DNA of 64,000 bases from Saccopteryx bilineata (taxonomy: Eukaryota; Chordata; Mammalia; Chiroptera; Emballonuridae): assembly GCF_036850765.1 (NCBI RefSeq), contig NC_089495.1, forward strand, positions 64,208,410 to 64,272,409, given 5' to 3'. The notes under the pieces are model-generated. The model ran no database searches, was not told where the DNA came from, and was given only the letters and a program-made list of their open reading frames with translations. Shown here one piece after another: positions 24,827 to 35,864 of the stretch; the stretch's first letter is position 1; each line of letters starts with the position of its first letter. The translations under genes and the position numbers were made by a program.

Positions 24827-25682
24827 TATTATCATGTGATTTTTATCTTGCTTTTGTTTATGTGATAAATCACATTTATTGATTTGCAAATACTGTACCA
24901 GCCTTGCTTCCCCAAAATAAACCCCTCTTGATCATAATGTATAATTTTTTTTCACGTATTGCTAAATCCAGTTTGCTAATATTTTGTTGAGAATTTTAGC
25001 ATCTAAGTTCATTAGGGATATTGGCCTCTAGTTTTATTTCCTTGTAGTGTCTAAACCTGATTTTGGAAGAAGGATTATGCTTGCCTCAAAAAAGAAGCTT
25101 GGAAGTCTTCCCTTCTCTTGAATTTTTTGAAATACCTTGAGAAAGATAGGTGTTAGTTCTTATTTGAATATTTGGTAAAATTTACCTGTGAAACCATCTG
25201 GTCTAGGACTTTTATTTGCTGAGAGTTTTTTGATAACTGTTTCAAATTTATTTGTTGTAATTGATCTGTTTAGGTTTTTTGATTCTTTCAAATTGAGTTT
25301 TGGAGGATTTTAAGTTTCTAGAAATTTATCCATTTCACCTAGGTTTTCCAATTATTTGGCATACAGACCTTCATAGTATTTTCTTACAGTCCTTTGTATT
25401 TCTGCAGTATCAGTTGATACTTCTCCACTTTCATTTCTAATTTTACTTATTTGGGTCCTCTCTCTTTTTTCTTGATATGTCTGATTAAAGGTTTGTCAAA
25501 TTTGTTTACCTTTTCTAAGAACCAGCTCTCGGTTTTATTGATCTTATGTATTGTTTTTTAGCACTTATGTCATGTATTTTCACTCTAATCTTTATTATTT
25601 CCTTCCTTATACTTCCTCTAGGCTCTATTTGTTTTTAATTTTCCAGTTCTTTTAGGTGCAGGGTTAGGTTGTTTATTTGAGC

Positions 25683-25742
25683 TTTTTCTTCTTCTTCTTC
25701 TTCTTCTTCTTCTTCTTCTTCTTCTTCTTCTTCTTCTTCTTC
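25683..25742. repeat. (TTC)n microsatellite at a SINE tail
   Basis: About 19 uninterrupted TTC units. They sit at the 3' end of the minus-strand SINE at 25743 and probably expanded from its tail. Confidence 0.95.
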
Positions 25743-26084
25743 ACAGAGACAGAGAGAGAGTCAGAGAGAGGGATAAATAGAGACAGAAAGACCAGAATGG
25801 AGAGAGATGAGAAGCATCAATCATCAGTTTTTTGTTGTGACATCCTAGTTGTTCATTGATTGCTTTCTCATATGTGCCTTGACCATGCATGGGCTTTCAG
25901 CAGACTGAGTAACCCCTTGCTCAAGCTAGTGACCTTGGTTCCAAGCTGGTGAGCTTTGCTCAAATGCAACAAGCCATGGTGAAGCTGGCGAAGCGTGGCT
26001 CAAGTCATGCTCGGGGTCTCGAACCTGGGTCCTCCGCATCCCTGTCTGATGCTCTATCCACTGTGCCACCTCCTGGTCAGGCTT
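25743..26084 (-). repeat. Long-form tRNA-derived SINE (CTGACC head)
   Basis: The head at the right end reads GCCTGACCAGGAGGTGGCAC on the minus strand, with a B box in GGTTCGAGACCCCG. The GAGAAAGCAATCAATGAAC and GATGCTTCTCATC segments are present. It splits L1 text that is continuous at 60550-60575 (GAGCTTTTTCTTGCTTCTTA), which places the insertion exactly. Confidence 0.95.
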
Positions 26085-26240
26085 CTTGCTTCTTAAGGTA
26101 TGCCTGTAATGTTCCAAACTTCTTTCTCAGGACTGTATTTGCTGTGTCACACAAATTTTGAGTTGTTATATGATCATTTTCTTTTGTTTCAAGAAAATTT
26201 TTGATTTCTTTCTTTATCACATTGTTAAACCATTCATTAT

Positions 26241-26666
26241 TTAATAACATGCTATGTAGCCTTCAAGTTTTGAATGTTTTTCAGTTTTTCTTTTGTAGTT
26301 GATTTCTGGTTTCATGCCATTGTGATCAGAGAAAATGCTTGATATGATTTCAATCTTGTTATATTTACTGAGACTCATTTTGTATCCTAACATGTGGTCT
26401 AACCTAGAGAATGTACCATAAACACTTGAAAAAAATGTATATTCTGCTGCTCTGGGGTGAAAACTTCTGAAGATATCTATTAAATTCAGTTGATCTAGTG
26501 TGTCTTTTAAGGCTCCTGTTTCTTTGTTCATTTTCTGTTTGGAGGATCTATCTATTGATGTTAGTGGGGTATTAAAATTCCCTAATATTATACTATTGCT
26601 GTTAATCTCACCCATTATATTCATCAAAATCTGCTTTATATATTTAGGTGCTCCTATATTAGGCAC
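26241..26666 (-). pseudogene. LINE-1 ORF2 endonuclease fragment
   Basis: A 141-codon open stretch covers the second half of the apurinic endonuclease domain: VILGNFNTPL-like text (here IILGNFNTPLTSIDRSSK), then RLDHMLGYK and SDHNGMKPEI. The catalytic-type SDH motif is kept. Upstream and downstream frames are broken. Confidence 0.9.
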
Positions 26667-27225
26667 ATAGATATTTACACTAGTTATATTCTCCTGTTAA
26701 ATTGCTCCCTGTGTCATTATGTAGTGACTTTCTTTATCTCTTATGATAGCCTCTGTTTTAAAGACTATTTTGTCAGATATAAGTATTGCTACTTCAGCTT
26801 TTTTCTTTTTTTAATTTCCATTTGCATGAAATACTTTTTCTATCCCTACAGGTTCAGTCTATGTGTATCTTTTTTTCTGAGGTGGTTCTCTAATAGATAG
26901 CATAAATATGGGTCCTGTTTTCATATCCATGCAGCTAACCTATGTCTTTTGATTGGAGCATTTAATCCATTTACATTTAAGGTTATTATTAGCATGTATT
27001 TTTTATTGCCATTTTATTCTTTAAAACTATAATCCTCTTTTTCTCTATTATTTTTTCTTTGCTTTTTTTACAACAAGCTCCTTCACATTTCTTGCAGTAC
27101 TGGTTTGGTTGTAACAAATTTCTTGAGTTTGTTTTTTTTTTCTCTGAAGCTTTTTATTTCTCCTTCAATTTTAAATGATAGCCTTGCTGGATAAAGAAGT
27201 CTTGAATTTAAGGTCTTGCTTTATA

Positions 27226-27990
27226 TCACTTTAAATATTTCTTGCCAGTCTCTTCTGGCCTCAGTGTTTCTGTTGAGAAGTCAGATGTCAACCTTATGGG
27301 GGCTCCTCTGTAGGTAATTAACTGCTTTTCTCTTGCAGCTTTTATTATTCTTTCTTTGTCTCTTAACTTTGGCACTATAATTATGATGTGTCTTGATGTA
27401 GGCCTCCTTAGGTTCTTCTTTAATGGGACTCTCTGTGCTTCTTGTACTTGTGTAAATTTTTCCTTCATCAATTTAGGGAATTTTTTAGTTATGATTTCTT
27501 GAAACAGGTTCTCTATCTCTGTTCTTTCTCTTCTCCTTCTGGAATCCCTATAATTCATATGTTGTTTCTCTTTATGTTGCCACAGAGCTCTCTTAGATTT
27601 TCCTCAGACTTTTTAAGCCTCTTTTATTTTTGCTCCTCTGCTTCCATGTTTTCATATACCTTTTCCTCTAAATCACTGATTCAATCCTCTACTTCATCCA
27701 GCCTGCTATTAATTTCATCTAGTGCGGTCTTCATATCTGAAATTGTATTTGTCATTTCTGACTGGTTCTTTTTTATGATTTCAATGTCCTTTCTGATGCT
27801 TGCTATCTCTTCATTTTGGTGCTCATTATGTCCATCCATTATTGCTCTAAGATCTGTGAGCATCCTTAAAATTATTGTTTTAAACTCTGCGTCTGGTAAT
27901 TTGGTTACTTCCATTTCACTCAGTTCTTTTTCAGGGATTCTTTTTATTGATTCATTTAGGTCACATTTCTCTATCTGCCCACTTTGTCTG
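27226..27990 (-). pseudogene. LINE-1 ORF1 (broken)
   Basis: The minus strand shows the coiled-coil N-terminal part (27681-27914, with IRKDIEIIKKNQSEM) and then the RNA-recognition and C-terminal part (27226-27558, with FPKLMKEKFTQVQEAQRVP and RGAPIRLTSDFSTETL). ORF1p is the RNA-binding chaperone of L1. The two parts are in different frames, and the last third of the C-terminal domain is replaced by a diverged tail. Confidence 0.9.
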
Positions 27991-27999
27991 TGTATAAAG

Positions 28000-30583
28000 T
28001 AATGCTGTTTAACTTTAAAAATTTTGTGAGGTCTTTAAGAAGAAGATGGTTTTGGTGGTACTGACCTCCTGGCCACTTGTTTTCCTTGTTCTAAGAATGC
28101 TTCCTGAGGGTAATTTTTTCCATCTTGTTATTTGTGGGTATTAGAAGCCATTGGTCTTTTTGTGCATATGGTTATATCTTCTGGCTGGCTGGTCAATGTT
28201 CAACCTTGACCATGTGTATTATACAATTATACACTATGAAATGTCTGTCCTGTTGGGTGTATTTATTCTCCACAGTTTCTGGTGCCTGCTAGACTCCACC
28301 TTTGTGTGTGCTGGTTGTATAGGTAGTTGAGTCCAGGATTGGTGCTGTCTGCCACCCACTACCAGTTGTGTTGGCTCTAGTTCTTCTTGGGTTGGCATCA
28401 GCTATTGTGTGTAACTCTCTGTGGTCTATCAATCTGCAGCTACTGCACTTTTCGCTGTTTCTATCTGCCTCTTCAGTGCCTGGGTAGTGTAGAAGAGGCC
28501 AACTTTTGTCCAAGGATCAGCTTTCTCCTGCTTAAAGATGACAGAAGTTCCATAAAAGCCCTAAGATCGGTATGATTTATCTCTACTTTTCAGCTGCTCC
28601 TCCTCCTCTTGCAGCTGCCTGGTTTTCTCACAGAGTCTTCTGTATTAAGACTATTGTGTGGACTCAGATTGGCCTCACCTAACCAACCCCTCTACAGGTT
28701 GCAAACTTGGTGGGTTAGGGCAGTTGAGGTTGTGAATACAATGTTTGTGAGATCCCCTACTTCAGGGGTCTCTTGGTCAGGAGCTCTTTATGGGGAATGT
28801 GGCCCCTACTCCAGAGCTTGATCCCTCCACCACTGCTGGATACTCAAATTTTATTTCTCCCCAACAAGGTGAGCAGCAGGTTCAACCTGAATGTGGCTGA
28901 GAGTCTCCTCTGCAGAAGTTCTTTCAGCTGGTGAGACCCTGGTCTCAAGGAGAATGACTGAGAGAGTTTTCTCCTGAGGCTGACTGTGCCTTCCCAAAGG
29001 TGGCTAAGCCCCTCGACCACATCCAACAATAGATTTACACAAGGACCCACACGTTAAATGTTCATGCTCCCAGCCACTTTCCCTTCTCCCTGTGGAATCT
29101 AGCCTAGCAGAAGAGAATAACCAGTTCCCAGGATGACTGAATGTGAAACTTCACCCGATCTAATTCACATGAGCTGCTGTGCTGGTACTGATCATAGAGA
29201 GTGGAATTTGCCTCAGTTGGGCCAGGTGTGAAGAGCTTTTCCTTACTAAGTCACTCTAGCAAGAATTGTTAGGTCCTAAGTCAAAGCTTTCCACAGCTGC
29301 ATTCTGGATATGCCAGTCCTGGACCACCCTAGCAGGAAACCAGCACAGACCCGTGGGAGACACTGCCCATGACTGGCTCTCAGCAAACTTCTTGGAACTA
29401 CAAGCAATCCAGAGTTTGTGGCTGCATCTGCTGGGCCTAGGTGTAGATGGAAATACCAAGCGGCACTCCTAGGCTGGCTTTTATCCACACTGGCAGAGCA
29501 TTTTCTCAGACAGTCAAGTTTCTCTGAGCTGCACCTCCTGCAGCCTCTGTCTGCTGGCCACCTATTGGGCTCAGCTGCTGAAAAAACCTCTGCTAGAATC
29601 TAGAGCCTGCAGCAACTCAGGGATTAGGAAGGGTGGTAGGTGTGACTCCACAGTTTGGCCTTAGGTGTCAGTCTGTTCAAACCTTTTTCACAGACCTTGT
29701 AGGGTGTGGCCCCAGGAGTCCAGTGGGTGCGGCCTCTTGAGACCTAGAGGTCTGCCCTCTCTCTGAACAGTTTCAATCAAGTCTCCTTTGAGAGGGAATC
29801 ACCAGTCATAAAATCAGGAGAGTATGGGGGGGGCTCTGATCTCAACACCATAAAACTGAGTCACTGATGTGCCCCCTGCTTTCTGGCTTCTCAGAACGAC
29901 CTATTGCCATGACTGGGGTAGGAGAAACTCCAGGGTGGAGCAGCTTCTTTTTGACAGACTGATGTCAATCAAAGAGGATTGCTCCACCCAAGAAAGAGGA
30001 CAACTACAGTATTGGAGAATGACTGAGCACAGGGGTTCTGGTGGCCATCTCTCATAGTGTCTCTCCCTGGGCCTCCAACTTTATACTCTCCTCAGACAAC
30101 TCAGTCCTCTCAGCTCTTTCTCTGCAAAGCCCCAGGTAAGTGGCTGTGAATGAGGTTTTCTGTGCAGGTTCTTTCAGAGGAAGCCTGCATCTGAGAGTTC
30201 TGTCTCTTTCTCACAGACAGAAACTTTGCCCTTTTCACCACCAAATGCTGGGTAGGAGCCTATTCTATGCTCTGGGGCACTAGGATGGCACTCTGGGCCT
30301 GGGGATGAGCACCCACACCTCTCAGGGTAACCCTCTCCACATTGAGATTCCCTCTAGACCCTCAGCCACCATTCATTCCTAGGAGCAGGGCAGCCCTTTC
30401 AGCATCTCCACCCTTCCTACCAGTCTTGATGTGGCTTCTTTGGTGATCCTTGGTTATAAACTCCTTTAGTTTAGTCCAAAGTTAATTTTGTAAGATGATT
30501 GTTTTTAAATTCAGTTGTAACTTTATTTGGTCTTGGGAGGTGGCAGTTAGAACACCCGCCTACTCTGTCATCACCTTGGAATC
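28000..30583 (-). promoter_or_regulatory. LINE-1 5' UTR (internal promoter region)
   Basis: About 2.6 kb between the start of ORF1 and the 5' target duplication. It is richer in GC than the flanks and contains many short frames on both strands, none conserved. Mammalian L1 5' UTRs carry an internal pol II promoter; that this one did is inferred. It is longer than the roughly 0.9 kb of human L1. Confidence 0.6.
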
Positions 30584-30635
30584 TTACACACTTTCTTAAA
30601 GGGTTCAATCTTCCTGAACTGTTAAAAAGAAAGAT

Positions 30636-30754
30636 ATTGGCCTTACTGATTTGCTCAGTGTTAGAGCATCAGCCCAGCATGTGGATGTCCTGAGTTTGAT
30701 TCTCGATCATGACACATAGAAGTGTTCAACTACTCTCCACCGCCCTGTTTCTTG

Positions 30755-30833
<79 letters not shown>

Positions 30834-31060
30834 TCCTCTCCCCCTCCTGTATCCATGGCTCGATGAGAGTGAGTTAGCGCTGGACACTGAGGATGGCTCC
30901 TTCACCTGCCTCAGGTACTAAGAAGAGCTTGATTGATGAGCAACAGAGCAATGCCCCTGATAAGCAAAGCATCGTCTTCCACTGGGCTTGCGCAGTGGAT
31001 ACCAGTCAGGGTGCACGCAGGGAGTCTGTTTCTGCCTTTGTTTCTCTCACTGAATTAAAA
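30636..31060 (+). repeat. Older VES SINE with an expanded CT microsatellite
   Basis: The head TTGGCCTTACTGATTTGCTCA and a B-box relic (GTTTGATTCTCG) precede a long (TC)n tract (about 30758-30838) in place of the usual CT-rich block. The CACTGAGGATGGCTC segment and the tail follow. AAAAGAAAGATATT occurs on both sides as the target duplication. Confidence 0.9.
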
Positions 31061-32454
31061 AAATAAAAAAGAAAGATATTTATTCCTTGTTCCACTTTTT
31101 TGTTTGCTCTTTGTGAAAATCTTAGCCTGAAATAAATTACCCATCCATTGTCAAACGCATAATTACTTTAAATTTAGTCTTATTGGTAGCTTATCATCAA
31201 GACTGGTAATTGTATTTAATACTGGTTTAATAACCTGGGCTTTAAATTGTTTTTAAATTTTATCTTTTTACATACACTGAGAAAATAATTTAAAGTATAG
31301 TATTAATTAAAGTACATTTAAGTGAAAGTGACTTTCCTCACAGTTCCTCTTTAATTCAAACTTTTAAAAAGTGATTTATATTTCCAATTTAGTAATTTTT
31401 CTTTTAAACAAAGGACTTGTTATTTATAATATTAAATTTTCTATTTATCTTATAGAATTATTATCATGATTAATTGTCATGGATAGTGCCCACAAAACAT
31501 AAGATGTTATTAACTCCAAATATGGCCACTATAAATAATTATATAATCTTTTCATCACTTCTTAGTCACTTTAAATGTAAGAATGTAAGGACAATTATTT
31601 ACCAAGGGAAGAACTTTATTTCAATGTGAATCATAATTATGTAAGACAGTCGTGGTGGATTGCTACCTTATTTTGAAATAGAGGAAAAAATTAATAAAAA
31701 TTCTAAGGCAATACTGTTAACTATTATTGAGTTATTTCTATAATGTTTGATTAGATATATAACTCTGAAAAAACTTTGTCATCTATGACAGTATATAGGA
31801 TTCAACATGTGTTGATATCATTATAGAAGCCAACACAGTTGTTATCAAGTAAGAATGTTAAATGGTGAAATATCTATACCCTATTTAATGTGATAATAAA
31901 AGTTCCTAGTGTTTCAGGAAAAGAGCAATTTTCCCCTGACCAAGATAAAACGTAACCACTGGAACTGGTTTATATTCATTTCATAAATCAATGACAATTC
32001 ATTTCAGTGAATGCTTCTGGAAGTCAGCCAATAAGCAACAGCAGCAATCCATTACATGTACTTTTACAGATAAGTGCTAACCATTCCTAAGCACTTCTAC
32101 TTCTGAAAGTCTGCCAATCCCTCAACTTCATTCATGCTTCCCCAAGCCCTGTAGAAGACCAACACTATCAGTTTTGTTCAAAGAGACTGTGACTTATGAG
32201 CACAACTTTTTTCTTGATAAACAGGTAATGCATTCTTCTTTATATTCAAGATATTATAGCATCAACAATTGGAAGTTTTACCAACATTATGTTTTGTTTG
32301 TTTTGTTTTATTCTGTTTTGAAGATCATCTCTTTACAGGGAAAAAAATTTTCCCACAAGTTTCTTTGTGACTCAATAGTCCTTCACATTTGCTGTCAGAT
32401 AACTCTTTACAACAACAATTTGAGCTCCTGTTTCATTCTTCTTGTTTCATTCTG
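31061..32454. other. AT-rich DNA, nothing recognised
   Basis: No gene or named repeat. The open frame at 32174-32455 has no family features. Confidence 0.4.
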
Positions 32455-32774
32455 ATTTTTTTTTTTTAACAGACACAGAGAGAGAGTCAGAGAGGGGGAT
32501 AGATAGGAACAGACAGACCGAAACGGAGAGAGATGAGAAACATCAATCATCAGTTTTTTATTGTTCATTGATTGTTTTCTCATATGTGCCTTGACCATAG
32601 GCCTTCAGTACACTGAGTAACCCCTTGCTCAAGCCAGCAACCTTGGCTCCAAGCTGGTGAGCTTTGTTCGAACCAGATGAGCCCACACTCAAGCTGGCAA
32701 CCTTGGGGTCTTGAACCTGGGTCCTCATCATCCCAGTCCGACTCTCTATCTACTGAACCATCGCCTGGTCAGGC
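32455..32774 (-). repeat. Long-form tRNA-derived SINE (CTGACC head)
   Basis: Poly(T) at 32457-32468 is the tail. The head at 32774 reads GCCTGACCAGGCGATGGTTC on the minus strand with B box GGTTCAAGACCCC. CTGATTTT occurs at both edges. Confidence 0.9.
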
Positions 32775-33434
32775 TGATTTTGTTTTTTAATTTATTTTGT
32801 TATCCTAAATTTTATTAGCAAATAGACCTTTGTATAAATTAAATCACTGGACAGGAAAAACCCACAGGCATGTGGCAGATAACAATGTTTCTCTTAATGG
32901 CAGGCTGCACACAGGATGGTGAACTCAGAGTTATATTGAAGGGGAACTTCTTATAAAAAATAGAAAGGTGTATGTTTCAGAGGATTTTGTTATCTCTGAT
33001 GAAGCAATATCCGCAGGGCTTGGCAGTGGCTTTCTTTCTTACTCACAACACCTCAATTTTCAGAGTACAAATTACATCTCAGTCAGTCAGCCACCAACCT
33101 GTTTCAGCACCGAGGAATCTGCCTCACCTCTCCGGCTCAGAGGGCGCTCCAGCCCTCCCAGATTTAGCTTGATGATCATCAGAGTACATTGCTATAATTT
33201 CTTCAGGGAGGACTTGAGATTCTGCAAAAGGACACAGATTCACAGGAACTACCTTAAGAAATATTCAATGCCACTGAAACTTTAGTAAAAGCTTTCTTAG
33301 TACTATCAGTCAAGCCTGTCTCTTTACTTTGGAAGTATTTTTAAGTTGTAATGATATAAGTTTTAATTTTTCATCAATTCAATACGTGCAATAGCCCTTC
33401 ATGCCGGTTTAGAACAATGAAATAAAAAACAAAT
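32775..33434. other. Unassigned DNA
   Basis: No gene supported. Around 32968-33285 two overlapping frames are open for 66-105 codons, without a family motif, splice consensus or codon bias that I can defend. A coding exon cannot be strictly excluded here. Confidence 0.35.
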
Positions 33435-33837
33435 TTCTTTTTTTTTTTTTTTTTTTTTGTATTTTTCTGAAGCGGGAAACGGAGAGAGACAGTCAGACAG
33501 ACTCTCGCATGCGCCCGACCAGGATCCACCCGGCACGCCCACCAGGGGCGACGCTCTACCCACCAGGGGGTGATGCTCTGCCCCTCTGGGGGGCCGTCGC
33601 TCTGCCGCGACCAGAACCACTGTAGCGCCTGGGCAGAGGCCAAGGAGCCATCCCCAGCGCCCGGGCCATCTTTGCTCTAATGGAGCCTTGGCTGCGGGAG
33701 GGGAAGAGAGAGACAGAGAGGAAGGAGGGGGGGGTGGAGAAGCAAATGGGCGCTTCTCCTGTGTGCCCTGGCCGGGAATCGAACCCGGATCTCCCGCACG
33801 CCAGGCTGACGCTCTACTACTGAGCCAACCGGCCAGG
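33435..33837 (-). repeat. Full-length VES SINE, young-looking
   Basis: A T-run of about 22 bases is the poly(A) tail. The GCATGCG end, both CCACCAGGGG boxes, the CT-rich block and the head (TGGCCGGTTGGCTCAGTAGT on the minus strand) are all present. The B box GGTTCGATTCCCGG is perfect. Confidence 0.95.
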
Positions 33838-33874
33838 ACAAAAAGAAACTTCAAAAGTTAAAATATTGGTTCTG

Positions 33875-34238
33875 GGCCCTGGCCCGTTGGCTCAGTGGTA
33901 GAGCGTCGGCCTGGCGTGCGGGAGTCCCGGGTTCGATTCCCAGCCAGGGCACACAGGAGAAGCAACCATCTGTTTCTCCACCCCTCCCCCTCTCCTTCCT
34001 CTCTGTCTCTCTCTTCCCCTCCCGCAGCCGAGGCTCCATTGGAGCAAAGTTTCCCGGGCGCTGAGTTTGACTCTGTGGCCTCTGCCTCAGGCGCTAGAAT
34101 GGCTCTGATTGCAGCAGAGTGACGACCGAGCTGGGCAGAGCATCGCCCCCCGGTGGGCATGCCGGGTATATCCTGGTCGGCGCATGCGGAAGTCTGACTG
34201 CCTCCCCGTTTCCAACTTCAGAAAAATACAAAAATATA
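33875..34238 (+). repeat. Full-length VES SINE, head-to-head with its neighbour
   Basis: GGCCCTGGCCCGTTGGCTCA begins the head and GGGTTCGATTCCCAG carries the B box. The body is complete to CTTCAGAAAAATACAAAAA, followed by a TATA-type tail. It points away from the copy at 33435, about 38 bases to its left. One of the two central boxes is missing, which is a subfamily difference. Confidence 0.95.
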
Positions 34239-34559
34239 TATATATAGGTTCCATATCTCTCCATGTTAAACACCCTTTTTATGAATGACACAAAGTGCCT
34301 TAATTTGACCACTGCTCCAACACGCTGTAGCTAAAACCATATTGCCATGACAATCACATACATTGTTTTATCTCTCCATCTTAATTTCTTATTCCTATTT
34401 GTCCTAAGTCCACCTTTCACTCTCTCATGACAGTCACTATTTAGGGTGTCTACACCTTACCCAGCTACTTTCTCCTTGATATTTCAAACCTATCCAACCA
34501 AATCCCTGTTTATGAAGCAGCATTGACAATTTTAATGTTTTATTTCTGACCCCGGCAGA
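34239..34559. other. Unassigned DNA
   Basis: No gene or repeat recognised. Confidence 0.35.
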
Positions 34560-34975
34560 AGGAAGCAGATGTAGGTCTTGCAGGACAGTGTTTATAGTCT
34601 TCAGTGGTGTACAGTGATGTCTTGGGCCTTTCACGTTCACTCACCATTCACCTAGTGACTCATCCAGAGCAACTTCCAGACCTGCAAGCTTCATTCATTG
34701 TATTTTTATTGTGATACTACTATCTTTGGATACACGAATGTTTTTTATTGTGTTATATTTGCCTACAGTAGTCAGAATAGTAAGTAACATGCTGTACAGT
34801 TTTTTAGCCTAGGAAGAAAGCCTATATCATATGGCTTAGTAGACTATACAATCTAAGTTGTGTAAATGCTCTTTATTATATTAACACAATGACAAAAATT
34901 GCCTAACAAGGCATTTTTCAATTGTATCCCTGTTATTAAGACACATAATTATATTTGTAATTACTTCCTTATTAT
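34560..34975. mobile_element. Ancient DNA-transposon-like mammalian repeat
   Basis: Segments such as CAGTGATGTCTTGGGCC, CCAGAGCAACTTCCAGACCT, GCCTACAGTAGTCAG, ACATGCTGTACAGTTTTTTAG and AATTGCCTAACAAGGCA follow, in order, an old repeat shared by many placental mammals. I recall it as a TcMar-group transposon relic. No intact ends. Confidence 0.45.
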
Positions 34976-34979
34976 TTCT

Positions 34980-35340
34980 TTTAAAAAAGCTTTTATTTTA
35001 GATAAGTTCTAGATTCATAGAAAAATGCAGTTAGCAAAGAGTTCCTATACATTCTACACTCAGTTTCCTTATTGTCTGCATTACTATAACATATGTGTTA
35101 CAATTATTGAACATATATTTATATTATTATTATTATTAAGTCCATAATTCACTTAAATGTCTTTTGTTTTTTACCTAATATATTTCCTTTTCCAGGATTC
35201 CATCTAAGATAACTCACTGTATTTAGTCACCATATATTTTTACATTACTCTTGGTTGTGACAGTAGATGTTTGTGTTTTATTTGTTTGTACCAAGTTTTA
35301 TTAACATTTAATTATTTTGTCCTATTTAGTTTGTGAGGGC
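34980..35340 (-). mobile_element. Possible ancient LINE-1 3' fragment
   Basis: The order of GAGTTCCTATACATTCTACA, TTTCCTTATTGTCTGCA and TTTTCCAGGATTCCATC resembles the 3' region of very old L1s in antisense. Weak; an ATT microsatellite lies at 35123-35140. Confidence 0.35.
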
Positions 35341-35530
35341 ATACTACATAAAAAAAACAGAGCAAATAAGTCTCAAAATCTCAAATCTACACTGCTCTCT
35401 GTCTGACATTAATGAAAGAAATAAAAATTATCTATGCATTATATCATTAAAACCTGACTTATAATAAACAAAACAAAGTCACTCTAATTAGTATATATTT
35501 TCAGATTAGTGATAGTTGAGGCATTAATTC

Positions 35531-35847
35531 CTTCTGTGTGTGTGGCAGAGACAGAGAGAGTATCAAAGAGAGGGATAGATGGAAACATAAAGACAAGAAG
35601 GGAGAGAGAAGAGAAGCATCAACTCTTTGTTGAGAAACTTTAGTTATTCATTGATTACTTTCTCATTTGTGCCTTGACCATGGGGCTACAGCAGACTGAG
35701 TGACCCCTTGCTCAAGCCAGTGACCTTGGGTTCAAGCTGGTGAGCTGTGCTCAAACTAGATGAGTCCTGCTCAAACTGGTGACCTTAGGATTTCAAACCT
35801 GGGTACTCTGTGTCCATTGCTCCATCCACTGTACCACTGACTAGTCA
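35531..35847 (-). repeat. Long-form tRNA-derived SINE (CTGACC head), exact target duplication
   Basis: AGTTGAGGCATTAATTC occurs at 35514-35530 and again at 35848-35864. Between them, the minus strand runs from the head TTGACTAGTCAGTGGTACAG to a GA-rich end. It is diverged internally although its duplication is perfect. Confidence 0.95.
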
Positions 35848-35864
35848 AGTTGAGGCATTAATTC

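Larger units (their letters stand above)
21838..30583 (-). mobile_element. Full-length LINE-1 (minus strand) with three nested insertions
   Basis: The ends are flanked by TTACACAATTTCTT (21824-21837) and TTACACACTTTCTT (30584-30597), a 14-bp target duplication with one change. In antisense order it holds the 3' UTR (to about 22160), ORF2 (about 22160-27100), ORF1 (about 27200-27990) and a 5' region of about 2.6 kb whose start, read on the minus strand, contains GATGACAGAGTAGG. Without insertions it would be about 7.7 kb. Both ORFs have many stops and frameshifts, so it is inactive. Confidence 0.85.

Noticed and set aside
27442..28002. A 186-codon plus-strand open frame rich in Ser and Phe
   Set aside because: It is the antisense shadow of LINE-1 ORF1, whose coiled coil reads correctly on the minus strand.
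30709..30921. Leu-Ser repeat protein
   Set aside because: It is the translation of a (TC)n microsatellite inside a SINE.
32968..33285. A 105-codon open frame that might be an exon
   Set aside because: A second frame overlaps it, no family motif or clear splice sites can be defended, and its length is within chance. I kept it only as unassigned DNA.
33895..33960. tRNA-like sequence with good A and B boxes
   Set aside because: It is the head of a VES SINE. The body and poly(A)-type tail follow, so it is not a tRNA gene.
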